Source of the DNA: Niveibacterium sp. 24ML
Lineage (GTDB): Bacteria; Pseudomonadota; Gammaproteobacteria; Burkholderiales; Rhodocyclaceae
Direction of reading: 5' to 3'
NCBI RefSeq assembly: GCF_026586805.1
Contig: NZ_JAPFHA010000019.1
Coordinates: 40,473-104,472 of the forward strand
Length of the DNA stretch: 64,000 nt
Notes under the pieces: model-generated
What the model was told of the DNA's origin: nothing
Databases searched by the model: none
The model's input: the letters and a program-made list of their open reading frames with translations, nothing else
Shown: positions 40,678-53,124 of the stretch, piece after piece
Position numbering within the stretch: the stretch's first letter is position 1
How the letters are laid out: each line of letters starts with the position of its first letter
Translations under genes and position numbers: made by a program

Positions 40678-42306
40678 TCAGTTTCTGAATCGGCCTGCGG
40701 TATCGCTGAGTGTTCTGGCGAGGGTGTTGAGCTCTTCGGCGGCCTGCGATGCTCCAGAGACGTCACGCAGGTTCTCGATGGCAAGGCAGCCGACCTGTGC
40801 CATGCGATCCGAGATTTCGGCGCTGGCGTCGCGCTGGTGCTGGACCGCGCTGGAAATCCGGCCCACTTCGCTCGCCGTTTCCGCCGCCGAGCGTTTTGCC
40901 CGTTCCAGCGATTCACGCAGCCGCGCGAGCATGTCGTTACCCGACGCCGCCGAGGCGGCGCTCAATGCCAGCGCGGTGCGTACTTGATCGGCGCGCAGCG
41001 AGAAGGCGCCGGTGATGTCCTGGATGCTGCTGGCGGTATTGCTCGAGCGCACCGCGAGCTTGCGCACTTCGTCGGCCACCACGGCAAAGCCGCGTCCGTA
41101 TTCCCCGGCGCGGGCAGCCTCGATCGCCGCATTGAGCGCGAGCAGATTTGTCTGATCGGCGATCTGCTTCACCTCCGCCGATGCCGCCGTGATGCGGGTG
41201 GCGTCTTCAACAAAGCGCCCGACGGCATCCACCGTCTGCTGGGTTTTGTCGGATACGTCGGCCATGTGCAGCAGCGTGTTGTCGATCCCGCTCAGGCCTT
41301 CGTCCGCAAGGGTGGCGGTTTCGCGCGTGTTGGCCAGCACCACGTCGGAGTCGGCGGCGATCTCGGCGATTGCTGCGGTGAGTTGCTCGGCGGCCACGCT
41401 GACTGCCTGCGCAAAGTTGACCTGTTCCTTCGACGACGATTCGATGCTGTGCGCCGTGCCGGCGAGGGCGGCCGAATGTTCGTGTTGGGAATTTGCGTGA
41501 CGGTTCACCTCGCCCATCGCGGTGCGAATGCTGTCGGCAAAGGCTTCGAACGCGCGCGCGGTGTCGGCGATTTCGTCGCGTGAACGCGTCGCCAGATGGG
41601 CGCCCAGATCGCCGGTGAGCATGCTGCGTGCGGCATCGCGGATCTGATACACATCGCGCCGGATCACCCGGCTGACCAGCAGGGAAATCAGTGCCGAGGC
41701 GAGAAACGCGACGCCCAGGGCCGCACCAAGGCTCCATTGCAGCATGCCGGTGAAGTCGACCACGCCGTTGATCGCATGCGAGGACTCGCGCACCTGGGCC
41801 GCATTGAGCTCACCCAGACTTTGCAGAATGCCGTCCCACTGCGGCGCGCTGCGCAGCATCATGGTTGTGGCAACGCTGTTGTCGTCTTCCAGCATGTCCA
41901 GCGCATCGGCCATCTTCTTCCGGTAGCCGTCAACCGCCGGTTGCAGTTTCTTGAGAATGGCCGTTTGCGCCGCGCTTTGCGGCGTCTGCGCGGTGCGCTT
42001 GAGGCGGGCCGCGGCAGCGTCCATCGTCTTCAAGGCATGCGCTGCCACCTCGTTGCGCTTCTCGGCCGGGTACGAGGCCGACGCCATGGCCAGCACCTGA
42101 AAGACTTCGCGCTGGGCCTGCTGCATTTCGCGCTGGATCTCGCCGGCCTCCACCATCAAGGCCTGGCGGGCACTGACATCGGTCTTGAGGCGATGGGCTT
42201 GCTGGGCCAGTCCGAACATTGCCGCGAGCACGACCAGAGTCAGCAGCGACAGCACGACAACCGGCCCCAACAGCAGTTTGGGGCCGAGTCTCAGGCGGGA
42301 GAGCAT
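40678..42306 (-). CDS. Methyl-accepting chemotaxis protein
   Basis: A 542-residue chemoreceptor: helix near residues 10-32 ([20 protein letters not shown]), a helical periplasmic domain, a second helix ([20 protein letters not shown]), HAMP, and a signalling coiled coil with [20 protein letters not shown] then [21 protein letters not shown] Tyr replaces the usual Gln in EQGRG. No C-terminal pentapeptide. It begins 28 bases after the stop of a secreted Cache-domain protein, suggesting the two work together as receptor and binding protein. Confidence 0.94.
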   Translation of the reverse strand: MLSRLRLGPKLLLGPVVVLSLLTLVVLAAMFGLAQQAHRLKTDVSARQALMVEAGEIQREMQQAQREVFQVLAMASASYPAEKRNEVAAHALKTMDAAAARLKRTAQTPQSAAQTAILKKLQPAVDGYRKKMADALDMLEDDNSVATTMMLRSAPQWDGILQSLGELNAAQVRESSHAINGVVDFTGMLQWSLGAALGVAFLASALISLLVSRVIRRDVYQIRDAARSMLTGDLGAHLATRSRDEIADTARAFEAFADSIRTAMGEVNRHANSQHEHSAALAGTAHSIESSSKEQVNFAQAVSVAAEQLTAAIAEIAADSDVVLANTRETATLADEGLSGIDNTLLHMADVSDKTQQTVDAVGRFVEDATRITAASAEVKQIADQTNLLALNAAIEAARAGEYGRGFAVVADEVRKLAVRSSNTASSIQDITGAFSLRADQVRTALALSAASAASGNDMLARLRESLERAKRSAAETASEVGRISSAVQHQRDASAEISDRMAQVGCLAIENLRDVSGASQAAEELNTLARTLSDTAGRFRN

Positions 42307-42334
42307 GGTTATGCGCCTCGCAGGCTTGTCAGGC

Positions 42335-42784
42335 TTACTTGTAGATACCCGCAATTACAAACACGTCGCCGGTACGCGCCACGTAGGAAGACTTCGGCTC
42401 AACCTTGCCGTTGGTCGGGTTCTTGAACTTGTAGTCCACCCAGCCCTTGCCCTTGCCTTTGGCCACTTCGACCATTTCCTTGCCGTATTCCTTGCCGTCC
42501 ACGTCAGCGATGTCGAGCACGCTCTTGCCCACAAGCTTGGGGTTAACCGGATGCGCGAGTCGCACCCCATCGAGTCCGTACACCACCACATACAACTCGC
42601 CCTGAATGAACTCCGCATTCTTGGCATTGACCTCGGCAATCAACTTGTCCTTGCCGTTGGCTTTGGCGAAGGCCACCGCCTTGTCGACCATCGCAATCGC
42701 ATCCTTCTCGGTCGGGTCTGCCGCAAGCGAAGTCAGCGGAACGGCAAGAAAACAGCACAGCGCCAGCGAAATGAGGTGTTTCAT
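42335..42784 (-). CDS. Periplasmic single-Cache-domain protein
   Basis: A 149-residue protein with signal peptide ([21 protein letters not shown]) and one small Cache domain: [78 protein letters not shown] and the end [16 protein letters not shown]. Such domains bind small organic ligands and normally sit inside receptors; here it is free and encoded just ahead of a chemoreceptor. ATG 42784 gives the clean signal peptide. Confidence 0.88.
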   Translation of the reverse strand: MKHLISLALCCFLAVPLTSLAADPTEKDAIAMVDKAVAFAKANGKDKLIAEVNAKNAEFIQGELYVVVYGLDGVRLAHPVNPKLVGKSVLDIADVDGKEYGKEMVEVAKGKGKGWVDYKFKNPTNGKVEPKSSYVARTGDVFVIAGIYK

Positions 42785-43236
42785 TTGATCAATCTCCAGC
42801 AAGAGAGGCTGACGGGCGCCCGACCAAGAACGATCAGGCCTTACGCCTCCGGCTTATCGGCCCCGGATTGCCAGACTTGAGCTACGAATTCCTTCTTGGT
42901 TGCGTTGGGGCAAAGCTCCCGTCAAGGGCGAGGCTCTGACCGGGCCGATCCTCGCGCGGAAAATGCCAAGCAGGCCTCGCGACTCGAGGCCCGAGCATCA
43001 AGGGGCTGCCGATTTCTGAACCGGAACAAGGTAAATATGCCGCTGGGCAGAGCCCACGGACGACCCAAAAATGGCGGGGCGGCGAGCCGATACGGGAGCG
43101 GTCGGCACGGTCCGGCGGCGGCAGTCGGTTAAATGGCGGCTGTATGTGCATACATATCAAAGGTTTGCGACAAGGGCTTGCGAGGTCTAAAAAGCGGGCG
43201 TAATGTCCGCAACCATTCCCAGCGACGAGGCCGATC
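42785..43236. other. Intergenic region between the Cache-receptor operon and the restriction-modification islet
   Basis: A 452-base gap with divergent promoters expected. The only distinct element is the inverted repeat TGTATG-TG-CATACA at 43141-43154. I see no gene and no confident -35/-10 pair. Confidence 0.5.
43141..43154. promoter_or_regulatory. Palindrome upstream of the HTH-methyltransferase-HNH gene, candidate operator
   Basis: TGTATG-TG-CATACA, six-base perfect arms with a two-base spacer, 82 bases before the start codon of a protein that carries an N-terminal HTH. Methyltransferases with such HTH extensions often repress their own genes. Confidence 0.45.
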
Positions 43237-45303
43237 ATGGCAACAGTTTTTACCACCGGGCCGGACATGGATATCGACGCCGTCCTGCAATACCTTGCCA
43301 TCGCACGCCAGCACTACACACAGCAGCAGATCGCAGATCACCTCGGCCTAAAGGATGCGAAGACCATCCGGCGCTGGGAAACGGGCGAGAGCAAGCCCAA
43401 GCCTTATGCAGCCCAAGCCCTGCGCCAGTTGATCCTGCCCTTCGGCACGCCCAGTACCGACGACGCGGCATTCCGTTTCATTGACCTGTTCGCCGGCATC
43501 GGCGGAATCCGTGCAGCCTTTGAAGGCATCGGCGGGCGCTGTGTCTTTACCAGCGAATGGGACAGCTACGCCCAGAAGACCTACGCCGAAAATTTCCATG
43601 ACGGCCACTTGATCGCCGGCGACATCACGCAGATCGAAGCCAAGGACGTACCCGATCACGAGGTACTGCTCGCTGGTTTTCCCTGCCAGCCCTTCTCGAT
43701 TGCCGGCGTCAGCAAGAAGAACGCGCTCGGCCGCGCGCACGGCTTTCACGACGAAACGCAGGGCACGCTGTTCTTCGATGTGTGCCGAATCATTGAAGCC
43801 AAGCAGCCGCGCGCCTTCCTGCTCGAAAACGTCAAGAACCTGATGTCTCACGACAAAGGCCGCACCTTCGACGTGATCCGCCGCGCGCTGCTTGACCTTG
43901 GTTATCACATCCACTACCGCTTCATCGACGGCGCGCATTTCACGCCCCAGCACCGCGAACGCATCCTCATTGTCGGTTTTCGCGAAGACGTGCCATTCGA
44001 TTTCGACGCGTTGCCCCTGCCCGAAAAGGGCAGCAAGCGCATGCGCGACATCCTGCACCGCACCGACGGCAGCGAACCGAGGCTCGACTGGGACGGCGAC
44101 AAGTATTTCGACCATGCCGGGCAAGCCGTGCTCGCCAAGTACACCCTCACCGACAAGCTCTGGGCCTACCTGCAGAACTATGCCCAGAAGCACAAGGCTG
44201 CTGGCAACGGCTTCGGCTTCGGGCTGGTGTATCCGGACAGCGTCTCCCGCACGCTCTCGGCGCGTTACTACAAGGACGGCTCCGAGATTCTGGTGTGGCA
44301 GGGCGAGGGCAAGAACCCGCGCCGGCTGACCCCGCGTGAGTGCGCCCGGCTGATGGGGTTTCCGGATTCGTACCGGATTCCGGTGTCCGATACGAAAGGT
44401 TACGAGCAGTTTTCGCAAGCGGCGGTGGTGCCGATGCTCGAAGTGGTCGCTAGACTCATGGCTCCGCATCTCATCAAGAGGGAGTCGGCGCCCGCGCACA
44501 CAGCGGATGCGCCGAAAATCATGACGACTTCCAATCTCTGGACACGAGAACAACTCAAGCTTGCATTTCATCTTTACTGCCAGTTGCCCTTCGGGAAATT
44601 GCACAAGTCGAACCCGGAAATCGTTCGGCTTGCCGGATTGATTGGGCGAACTCCGTCAGCCGTCGCGATGAAGTTGGTCAACTTTGCCAGTCTCGATCCT
44701 GCGATTACCTCAACTGGACGCAAAGGCTTGGATGGCGCGTCGAAACTGGATCGTGAAATTTGGGCCGACTTCCACGCTGATTGGGAAGGGCTTGCCGTCC
44801 AATGCGAATTGTTGCGTAGGGAACTCGACCCTGAACCAGCACAGGATGAAGCGGACGAACAACTGCTACCAGAAGACTTCACGGGCGAGACTCGGAGAGT
44901 AGTGACCGAACAGCGAATCAAGCAAAGCTTCTTCCGCCGTGCTGTGCTGAGCAGCTATGGCGGCCGTTGCTGCATGTCGGGCGTTTCAGAGCCGCGTCTG
45001 TTGATCGCCAGCCACATCGTGCCGTGGAGCAAGGACAAGCAGAACCGACTGAATCCGAGCAATGGCCTTTGTTTGTCAGCGATTCACGACCGGGCTTTCG
45101 ACACAGGGCTGATTACGCTCAGCGACGATTTCAGAGTCATCGTCTCCGATGAGTTGAAGCGGCGTGATGAGGCATTCGTACAGGCAGTGTTTTTGCCGCT
45201 GGAGGGTTGCGCGATCGCTTTGCCGGAACGGTTTGTTCCCGATTCAGCGTTCATCGCACGCCATCGCGCTGAAGAATTCATCGACAACCGAAAAGCGGCA
45301 TGA
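43237..45303 (+). CDS. Fusion of HTH, cytosine-C5 DNA methyltransferase and HNH endonuclease (single-chain restriction-modification protein)
   Basis: A 688-residue protein. Residues about 11-70 form an XRE-like HTH (YTQQQIADHLGL, TIRRWETGESKPKP). Residues about 80-410 are a C5 methyltransferase: motif I FIDLFAGIGG, motif IV GFPCQPFS with catalytic Cys, motif VI ENVKNL, motif VIII QHRERILIVGF. Motif X reads QFSQAAVVP rather than the usual QxGNSVxVP. From residue 429 (MTTSNLWTREQLKLAFHLYC) the chain matches the start of stand-alone HNH_2 endonucleases and ends with an intact HNH core: ASHIVPWS, RLNPSNGLCLS, HDRAFD. The junction coincides with an internal ATG at 44521. The stop overlaps the next gene (ATGA). 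GC is lower in the second half, suggesting transfer. Confidence 0.92.
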   Translation: MATVFTTGPDMDIDAVLQYLAIARQHYTQQQIADHLGLKDAKTIRRWETGESKPKPYAAQALRQLILPFGTPSTDDAAFRFIDLFAGIGGIRAAFEGIGGRCVFTSEWDSYAQKTYAENFHDGHLIAGDITQIEAKDVPDHEVLLAGFPCQPFSIAGVSKKNALGRAHGFHDETQGTLFFDVCRIIEAKQPRAFLLENVKNLMSHDKGRTFDVIRRALLDLGYHIHYRFIDGAHFTPQHRERILIVGFREDVPFDFDALPLPEKGSKRMRDILHRTDGSEPRLDWDGDKYFDHAGQAVLAKYTLTDKLWAYLQNYAQKHKAAGNGFGFGLVYPDSVSRTLSARYYKDGSEILVWQGEGKNPRRLTPRECARLMGFPDSYRIPVSDTKGYEQFSQAAVVPMLEVVARLMAPHLIKRESAPAHTADAPKIMTTSNLWTREQLKLAFHLYCQLPFGKLHKSNPEIVRLAGLIGRTPSAVAMKLVNFASLDPAITSTGRKGLDGASKLDREIWADFHADWEGLAVQCELLRRELDPEPAQDEADEQLLPEDFTGETRRVVTEQRIKQSFFRRAVLSSYGGRCCMSGVSEPRLLIASHIVPWSKDKQNRLNPSNGLCLSAIHDRAFDTGLITLSDDFRVIVSDELKRRDEAFVQAVFLPLEGCAIALPERFVPDSAFIARHRAEEFIDNRKAA

Positions 45304-45671
45304 ACACCCACTGCATCTTTGAATACCTGTATCGCGATGCCGGCAACTTCAAGGTTTGGGGTGCGCTATTGCTTAAAGGCCAGCTATCCGAGGACGACAT
45401 TGCCCTCATTACCGAGCGGTTTGATGAAGGGAATCTCTTCGTCGCCGAGCAGATTGGCGTGCCGGCACTCTGCGAGAAGCTGTGGCGCGAGTGTCAGTGT
45501 GATCCATCAGACGAGATGGATCATGTCTGGCACGAATTCAGCGCTATCCGTGCGGCAACAAGCGAAGACGTCGCTCGGCTCGAAACGTGGGGTTCTGCGG
45601 CGGAGCTGCTCGAACGAATCAAAAACGTCGACTCATGGGATCTGACCCTTTCGCCGAATTGGGCGCTTTGA
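45300..45671 (+). CDS. Small protein of unknown function, coupled to the restriction-modification fusion
   Basis: A 123-residue acidic protein whose ATG overlaps the stop of the upstream fusion gene (ATGA) and whose TGA overlaps the ATG of the next gene (TGATG). Sequence begins MNTHCIFEYLYRDAGNFKVW, with LSEDDIALITERFDEGNLFV following; no signal peptide or catalytic motif is recognisable. Its tight coupling points to a shared job with the nuclease-methyltransferase and the next protein, for example as an inhibitor, but no function is known to me. Confidence 0.8.
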   Translation: MNTHCIFEYLYRDAGNFKVWGALLLKGQLSEDDIALITERFDEGNLFVAEQIGVPALCEKLWRECQCDPSDEMDHVWHEFSAIRAATSEDVARLETWGSAAELLERIKNVDSWDLTLSPNWAL

Positions 45672-46036
45672 TGACGACGCCTAGCGAAGTTCTATTGCTC
45701 CACGAAGATGCGTTCTACGCATTCTTCAAACCGTATCGCCACCCCGAGGCGCAGCACGATATCTGGGGTGGTCATGGCCTTGAAACCTTTGGCCATGATT
45801 TCGATCTCGTTTGCAGGCTGGATCCGAATTACATCTGGACGGTCGTCGATGGGGAGGGCGGCGATCAGTGGATTACGCCGGGCATCCGCTACGTCAATCG
45901 CGTTTGCTACTTGGTTACTGAGGTTTCTCACGCAGGGTTTGAGGCGGATTTTCGCTGCCCTGATCGCTTGTCGACGCTTACGCCGTCAGGATTAAAACGG
46001 CAACTTAACAAACTGTGCCGAGCCTGCTGTGAGTAG
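45671..46036 (+). CDS. Small protein of unknown function, third gene of the restriction-modification islet
   Basis: A 121-residue protein starting MTTPSEVLLLHEDAFYAF with a conserved-looking core WTVVDGEGGDQWITPGIRYV and RVCYLVTEVSH, suggesting a beta-rich fold, and a cysteine-rich end (CRACCE). Start ATG 45671 overlaps the previous TGA. The last codons and stop lie inside a long hairpin (46014-46052). I recognise no characterised family. Confidence 0.78.
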   Translation: MTTPSEVLLLHEDAFYAFFKPYRHPEAQHDIWGGHGLETFGHDFDLVCRLDPNYIWTVVDGEGGDQWITPGIRYVNRVCYLVTEVSHAGFEADFRCPDRLSTLTPSGLKRQLNKLCRACCE

Positions 46037-46052
46037 CAGGAGGCTCGGCACA
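46014..46052. other. Long stem-loop spanning the stop codon of the third islet gene
   Basis: Arms tgtgccgagcctgct and agcaggaggctcggcaca pair over about 15 bp with a small bulge; the TAG stop (46034-46036) falls at the loop. There is no following T-run, so it may protect the 3' end or pause ribosomes rather than terminate transcription. Confidence 0.6.
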
Positions 46053-46137
46053 GGCCGCCGGCCGAGATCCGGGGCGGCTTGCGAGCGGGGCGCCAGACCC
46101 GGATTCCGCAGCGTGGCATCTGTGCTACCGAAAAGAA

Positions 46138-46166
46138 GAAGGGCCGCGAATGCGGCCCTTTCGTTT
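46138..46166. terminator. Bidirectional intrinsic terminator
   Basis: Stem gggccgc-gaat-gcggccc followed by tttcgtttt on the plus strand and by tttcttctt-like sequence on the minus strand. It can end both the islet operon and any transcript over the thiC fragment. A close relative lies after the intact thiC at 51036-51060. Confidence 0.8.
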
Positions 46167-46181
46167 TCTGAGCGGGGCAGA

Positions 46182-47937
<1,756 letters not shown>

Positions 47938-48093
47938 GACTCGTCGCGGGGGCAGGCAAGCACCGCCCGGCGGGCGGCGCATCAGTGCCAGAAGGCTACT
48001 CGCTGGCTGGGCAGCCATTAACCACTATAAGTACCGGCGACGGGCGATCAGGGTGGCTAATGCGGGACGGCCACGTATCGCTTCGCAATGTGC

Positions 48094-48132
48094 GCCCAGG
48101 ACCTGCGCCGGCATTGGGCGCAGGTCCTGGGC
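48094..48132. other. Perfect 16-bp stem-loop
   Basis: gcccaggacctgcgcc and its exact complement ggcgcaggtcctgggc flank a seven-base loop, 14 bases downstream of the papain-like gene stop. No T-run follows on either strand. Probably a transcript 3' end structure. The remainder of 47938-48145 shows nothing else. Confidence 0.6.
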
Positions 48133-48145
48133 GGGGCGGCGTCTG

Positions 48146-49006
48146 TCAGGCGGCGGGCAGGACGCGGCCCTGCAGGGCAAAGCTTGGGCTGGCGGCGAAG
48201 TCTTGCGGGCTGACCGTTGCAGTGTTGGGGAAGGGGTCGACGATCGCCTTGGCGGCAAGGGTGCGTTTGGCCGGCCCGGCGCGGCGTGCGCGGATCAGGG
48301 CGGCCTGCGCGGCGATGTGCGGATCGGCCGACGCTGACGCAGCGGTGCTCAGTGCCCGCGGGGCGGAGGGGGCCGCGGGCAGGGCGCGGTTGGCTGAGTG
48401 GTGGCGTGCGTCTTCGTACTCCTCGATCAACGCGATCCAGTCGATCTTGGGGAAGGGCGCCGGTTTCTGCTCGACCACTTCGATGACCGGGCGCAGCGCA
48501 CCGGCAGGCTGGGTGTCGGCCTCGGCATAGCTGCGATAGACGAACTCGCTGCAAACCATCTGATTCGGGTCGCTTTCGACCACGTGATCCAGAGCCACAC
48601 GCAACAGCCAGCGCAGCGGCTCGGGCCAGTCGAGCTGGCTGCGCACGGCGCACACCACGCCCAGCTCGAATAGCTTGTCGAGCGGGTAGGGCGTGCCCAG
48701 GAACGAGCGCGCCTTCGCCTCAAGCGCGGCAAGCTGCGCCGCGTCCGGCCCGGCGCCAGCGGGGCCGAAGCGATAGACGTCGATCAGGGTGTAATTGGTG
48801 GTGTCGGTCAGGCGTGTCGACATCGTGCGCGTGATGACGCCGGTGGCGCCGGCCTCGATCATCGTGTCGGCTTCGAGTGCCATTGCCGCGTGGCTGTAGA
48901 TCGAGTTGCTGGCCCACGCGATCAGGTCGGAAAGCGGCCCTACACCACGGTGTAGTAGTACATCACCGGGGCGTACGGCAGAGAGGGGGATGGCTGAGCT
49001 GTTCAA
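48146..49006 (-). CDS. YiiX/permuted NlpC-P60-like cysteine hydrolase
   Basis: A 286-residue protein with the permuted papain fold of the YaeF/YiiX family: RPGDVLLHRG at the N-terminus, catalytic His in SNSIYSHAAMALE and catalytic Cys in QMVCSEFVYRSY near residue 165. The C-terminal 80 residues are Ala-rich and probably disordered. The start is taken as TTG 49006 because an AAGGAG site lies seven bases upstream and no ATG fits; this places the start inside the 3' end of the GGDEF gene (44-base overlap). Substrate (peptide or lipid amide) is unknown. Confidence 0.78.
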   Translation of the reverse strand: MNSSAIPLSAVRPGDVLLHRGVGPLSDLIAWASNSIYSHAAMALEADTMIEAGATGVITRTMSTRLTDTTNYTLIDVYRFGPAGAGPDAAQLAALEAKARSFLGTPYPLDKLFELGVVCAVRSQLDWPEPLRWLLRVALDHVVESDPNQMVCSEFVYRSYAEADTQPAGALRPVIEVVEQKPAPFPKIDWIALIEEYEDARHHSANRALPAAPSAPRALSTAASASADPHIAAQAALIRARRAGPAKRTLAAKAIVDPFPNTATVSPQDFAASPSFALQGRVLPAA

Positions 49007-50717
49007 TGCGCGCTCCTTCAGTTTGAGCGGGGTCGGGGGCAACCAGGGCTGAGTCCGGCGCAAGCGCAACGCGGTTGCGTCCGTCGCGCTTGGCTGCGTA
49101 AAGCGCGGCATCGGCGCGTGCAATCAGGTCTTCGGCCGAGAGTGCATCACTGCCGGTGCTTGCTACGCCGATGCTGCAGGTCAGATCGATCTGTGCGCCC
49201 TCGGCATGCACCGGGACACTGGCGAGCGCGACGCGCAGTTGCTCGGCAATCGCTGCGGCCGCAGAGCGGTCAACGCCGCGCAACACGACGAGGAACTCCT
49301 CGCCGCCGTAGCGACCGACCGCGTCGGAGTGCCGCAGTGTGCCAACCAGCCGGCGGCTTGCCTCGCGCAGGCAGGCGTCACCGGCCAGATGGCCGTGGTG
49401 GTCGTTGATCGGCTTGAAGTGGTCGAGATCCACGAACAGCACCGAGACGGGCTCGCCGAAGTCACGGAATCCCGTGCGCGCGGCGTCGAGGCGTTCGAGG
49501 ATGGAGCGCCGGTTGAGCACGCCCGTCAGGGCATCGGTGCTGGCCCTTGCCTGCGCCTCATGCAGTGCTGCGCGCATTTCGCGCACACGGTCTGCCAGGC
49601 CCAGCGCCAGCAGGATGCCGGAACCTACCATCGAGAGTGGAAAGCCATAAACGATGATGTTGCTGCTCTGCACTCCAAGCGTGTCGTTGAACGCGCGCGC
49701 AAAGGTAAAGCCTTGCATCACGAGCCACGCCAACAGGAAGAAGGCCGAGGCGCGACTGCCGTGCCGCCAGCCAACTATGGCCGCGGCCGCAACGGTCAGC
49801 GTGCCCGCCAAGATCAGCACGTTCCCGGTGAGCGAAAGCGCCGCGATGTAGCGATAAGGTGTTGCGAGCATCACCAGCACCAGCAGTACAAACAGGATTT
49901 GCTGGGCGCTGAAAATCTGAGCGATGCGCGGTGCGAACTGGTCGGCATTGGTCATGCTGCGTGCAAAGCGGATTGCGGCGATGCAGGCCAGCACTGCGAA
50001 AAAAAAGGGGGTGCGTACCCCGAACTGCAGCAGATCGCGCAAGCCCGGCAGCGAGTAGGCATCGTAGGTGATCAGCGTGACGTACAGGGCCTGACAGCCC
50101 ACCAGCGCGGCGTAAAGGATGAACAGGCGTTCGCGCAGGAGCAGCCAAACGCACATCGAGCTCAGCGCCAGCGCCATCAGTGCCGCGAAGCAACTCGCAC
50201 TCAGACGCACGTGCATGAGCGCGGTGGCACGTGCCTCGTCGTAGCTCGTGATGCTCAGCCATGGCACCAGGCGGGTGGGCGAGCCCACGAGCCGGGCCTG
50301 CAGATACAGCGGCTGGCCGGCACGGAAGCTGTCGCCCAACGGGAAAATCAGCACCCCGCGCGTCTGGCTGCCTGGAAAGTCCGCCTGCAAGGCGCTGAGT
50401 GTTGTCGGCCGCCCGCCACCGGACGGGAACACCGTGAAGCGCTGAAAGCGCGTCTGCTGCACCACCAGTACTGGCGGTGAGTCCGACTGCCAGTCGGACG
50501 CCGGGATGATGCGGAACCAGGTGTCGCGATCAACCGTGCTCAGCGCCACCCGCGCGACCGCATCGAACTGCCCGTCCTGCGCCCCCGACAGCACCGACGC
50601 TTCGCTCGCCTCCACCCCGGGCCGCAGGCGTTCGAGACGGAACTCCACCGTCTGCGCTGCTGCGAGGAGCGGGCACAGCCACAAAAGGGCCAGGAGCAGG
50701 CGTCGGAGGAAGTGCAT
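48963..50717 (-). CDS. Membrane diguanylate cyclase, 7TMR-DISM sensor with GGDEF domain
   Basis: A 584-residue protein: signal peptide (FLRRLLLALLWLCPLLAAAQ), a periplasmic beta-rich DISM-type domain (about residues 20-180), seven membrane helices (about 185-380), a short coiled coil and a GGDEF domain with DALTGVLNRRSIL and active-site GRYGGEEF. It should make c-di-GMP in response to a periplasmic signal. ATG 50717 is chosen for the signal peptide; the frame is open to 50888. Probably co-transcribed with the overlapping papain-like gene. Confidence 0.92.
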   Translation of the reverse strand: MHFLRRLLLALLWLCPLLAAAQTVEFRLERLRPGVEASEASVLSGAQDGQFDAVARVALSTVDRDTWFRIIPASDWQSDSPPVLVVQQTRFQRFTVFPSGGGRPTTLSALQADFPGSQTRGVLIFPLGDSFRAGQPLYLQARLVGSPTRLVPWLSITSYDEARATALMHVRLSASCFAALMALALSSMCVWLLLRERLFILYAALVGCQALYVTLITYDAYSLPGLRDLLQFGVRTPFFFAVLACIAAIRFARSMTNADQFAPRIAQIFSAQQILFVLLVLVMLATPYRYIAALSLTGNVLILAGTLTVAAAAIVGWRHGSRASAFFLLAWLVMQGFTFARAFNDTLGVQSSNIIVYGFPLSMVGSGILLALGLADRVREMRAALHEAQARASTDALTGVLNRRSILERLDAARTGFRDFGEPVSVLFVDLDHFKPINDHHGHLAGDACLREASRRLVGTLRHSDAVGRYGGEEFLVVLRGVDRSAAAAIAEQLRVALASVPVHAEGAQIDLTCSIGVASTGSDALSAEDLIARADAALYAAKRDGRNRVALAPDSALVAPDPAQTEGARIEQLSHPPLCRTPR

Positions 50718-51035
50718 GTTGCGGCAGCATGAGAAGACCGCCAAGCATAGTCTCGGCGCCCCCATATTGTCCTTGTTTTGAGGCAGGTAGATGGCCGTTC
50801 TGACGAAGAAATTGGTGGGGCTGAAAGGTAGCGTGCCGACCGGGCGCGGGCGTGGCGAGTCGTTTGTTTGGTTCGAGCGAGCCTGCACAACCAGGTCAGC
50901 AGGATCCAGATTTCCATGCTGTTGTGTAAGCGTTGTAAGGAAGCCCGGGTGTTGGCCGCAGGCCGGGACCTGGGGGCACAGTAAAAACGGGGAGTTCCCG
51001 GATTCCGCCGCGATGCATCCGGGCGACCGAAAACA

Positions 51036-51060
51036 AAAAGGGCCGCGAAAGCGGCCCCTT
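51036..51060 (-). terminator. Terminator of thiC
   Basis: Stem gggccgc-gaaa-gcggccc followed on the minus strand by cctttttgtttt, about 20 bases past the thiC stop. The wider 50718-51080 gap contains this terminator and presumably the promoter of the GGDEF gene; no gene is seen. Confidence 0.85.
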
Positions 51061-51080
51061 CGTTTGCAGTGCAGGGCAGA

Positions 51081-53003
<1,923 letters not shown>

Positions 53004-53124
53004 TCAGTCTCTGTTGTTCCGCGGGTCGCACACCTTGCGCCCTCGTGCGGCGAGGGTCTGGTGCTTGCGGGTCATGGCGGTAGGGCGGGAAGCAGGCAGG
53101 CGGGCAGGGCGCCCGGTGGCGGCT

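Noticed and set aside
42785..42900. c-di-GMP (GEMM) riboswitch before the Cache-receptor operon
   Set aside because: A GC-rich stem is present but the conserved GEMM core and tetraloop receptor are not.
46014..46052. Integron attC site at the islet end
   Set aside because: The hairpin lacks the GTTRRRY and RYYYAAC ends and no integrase gene is present.
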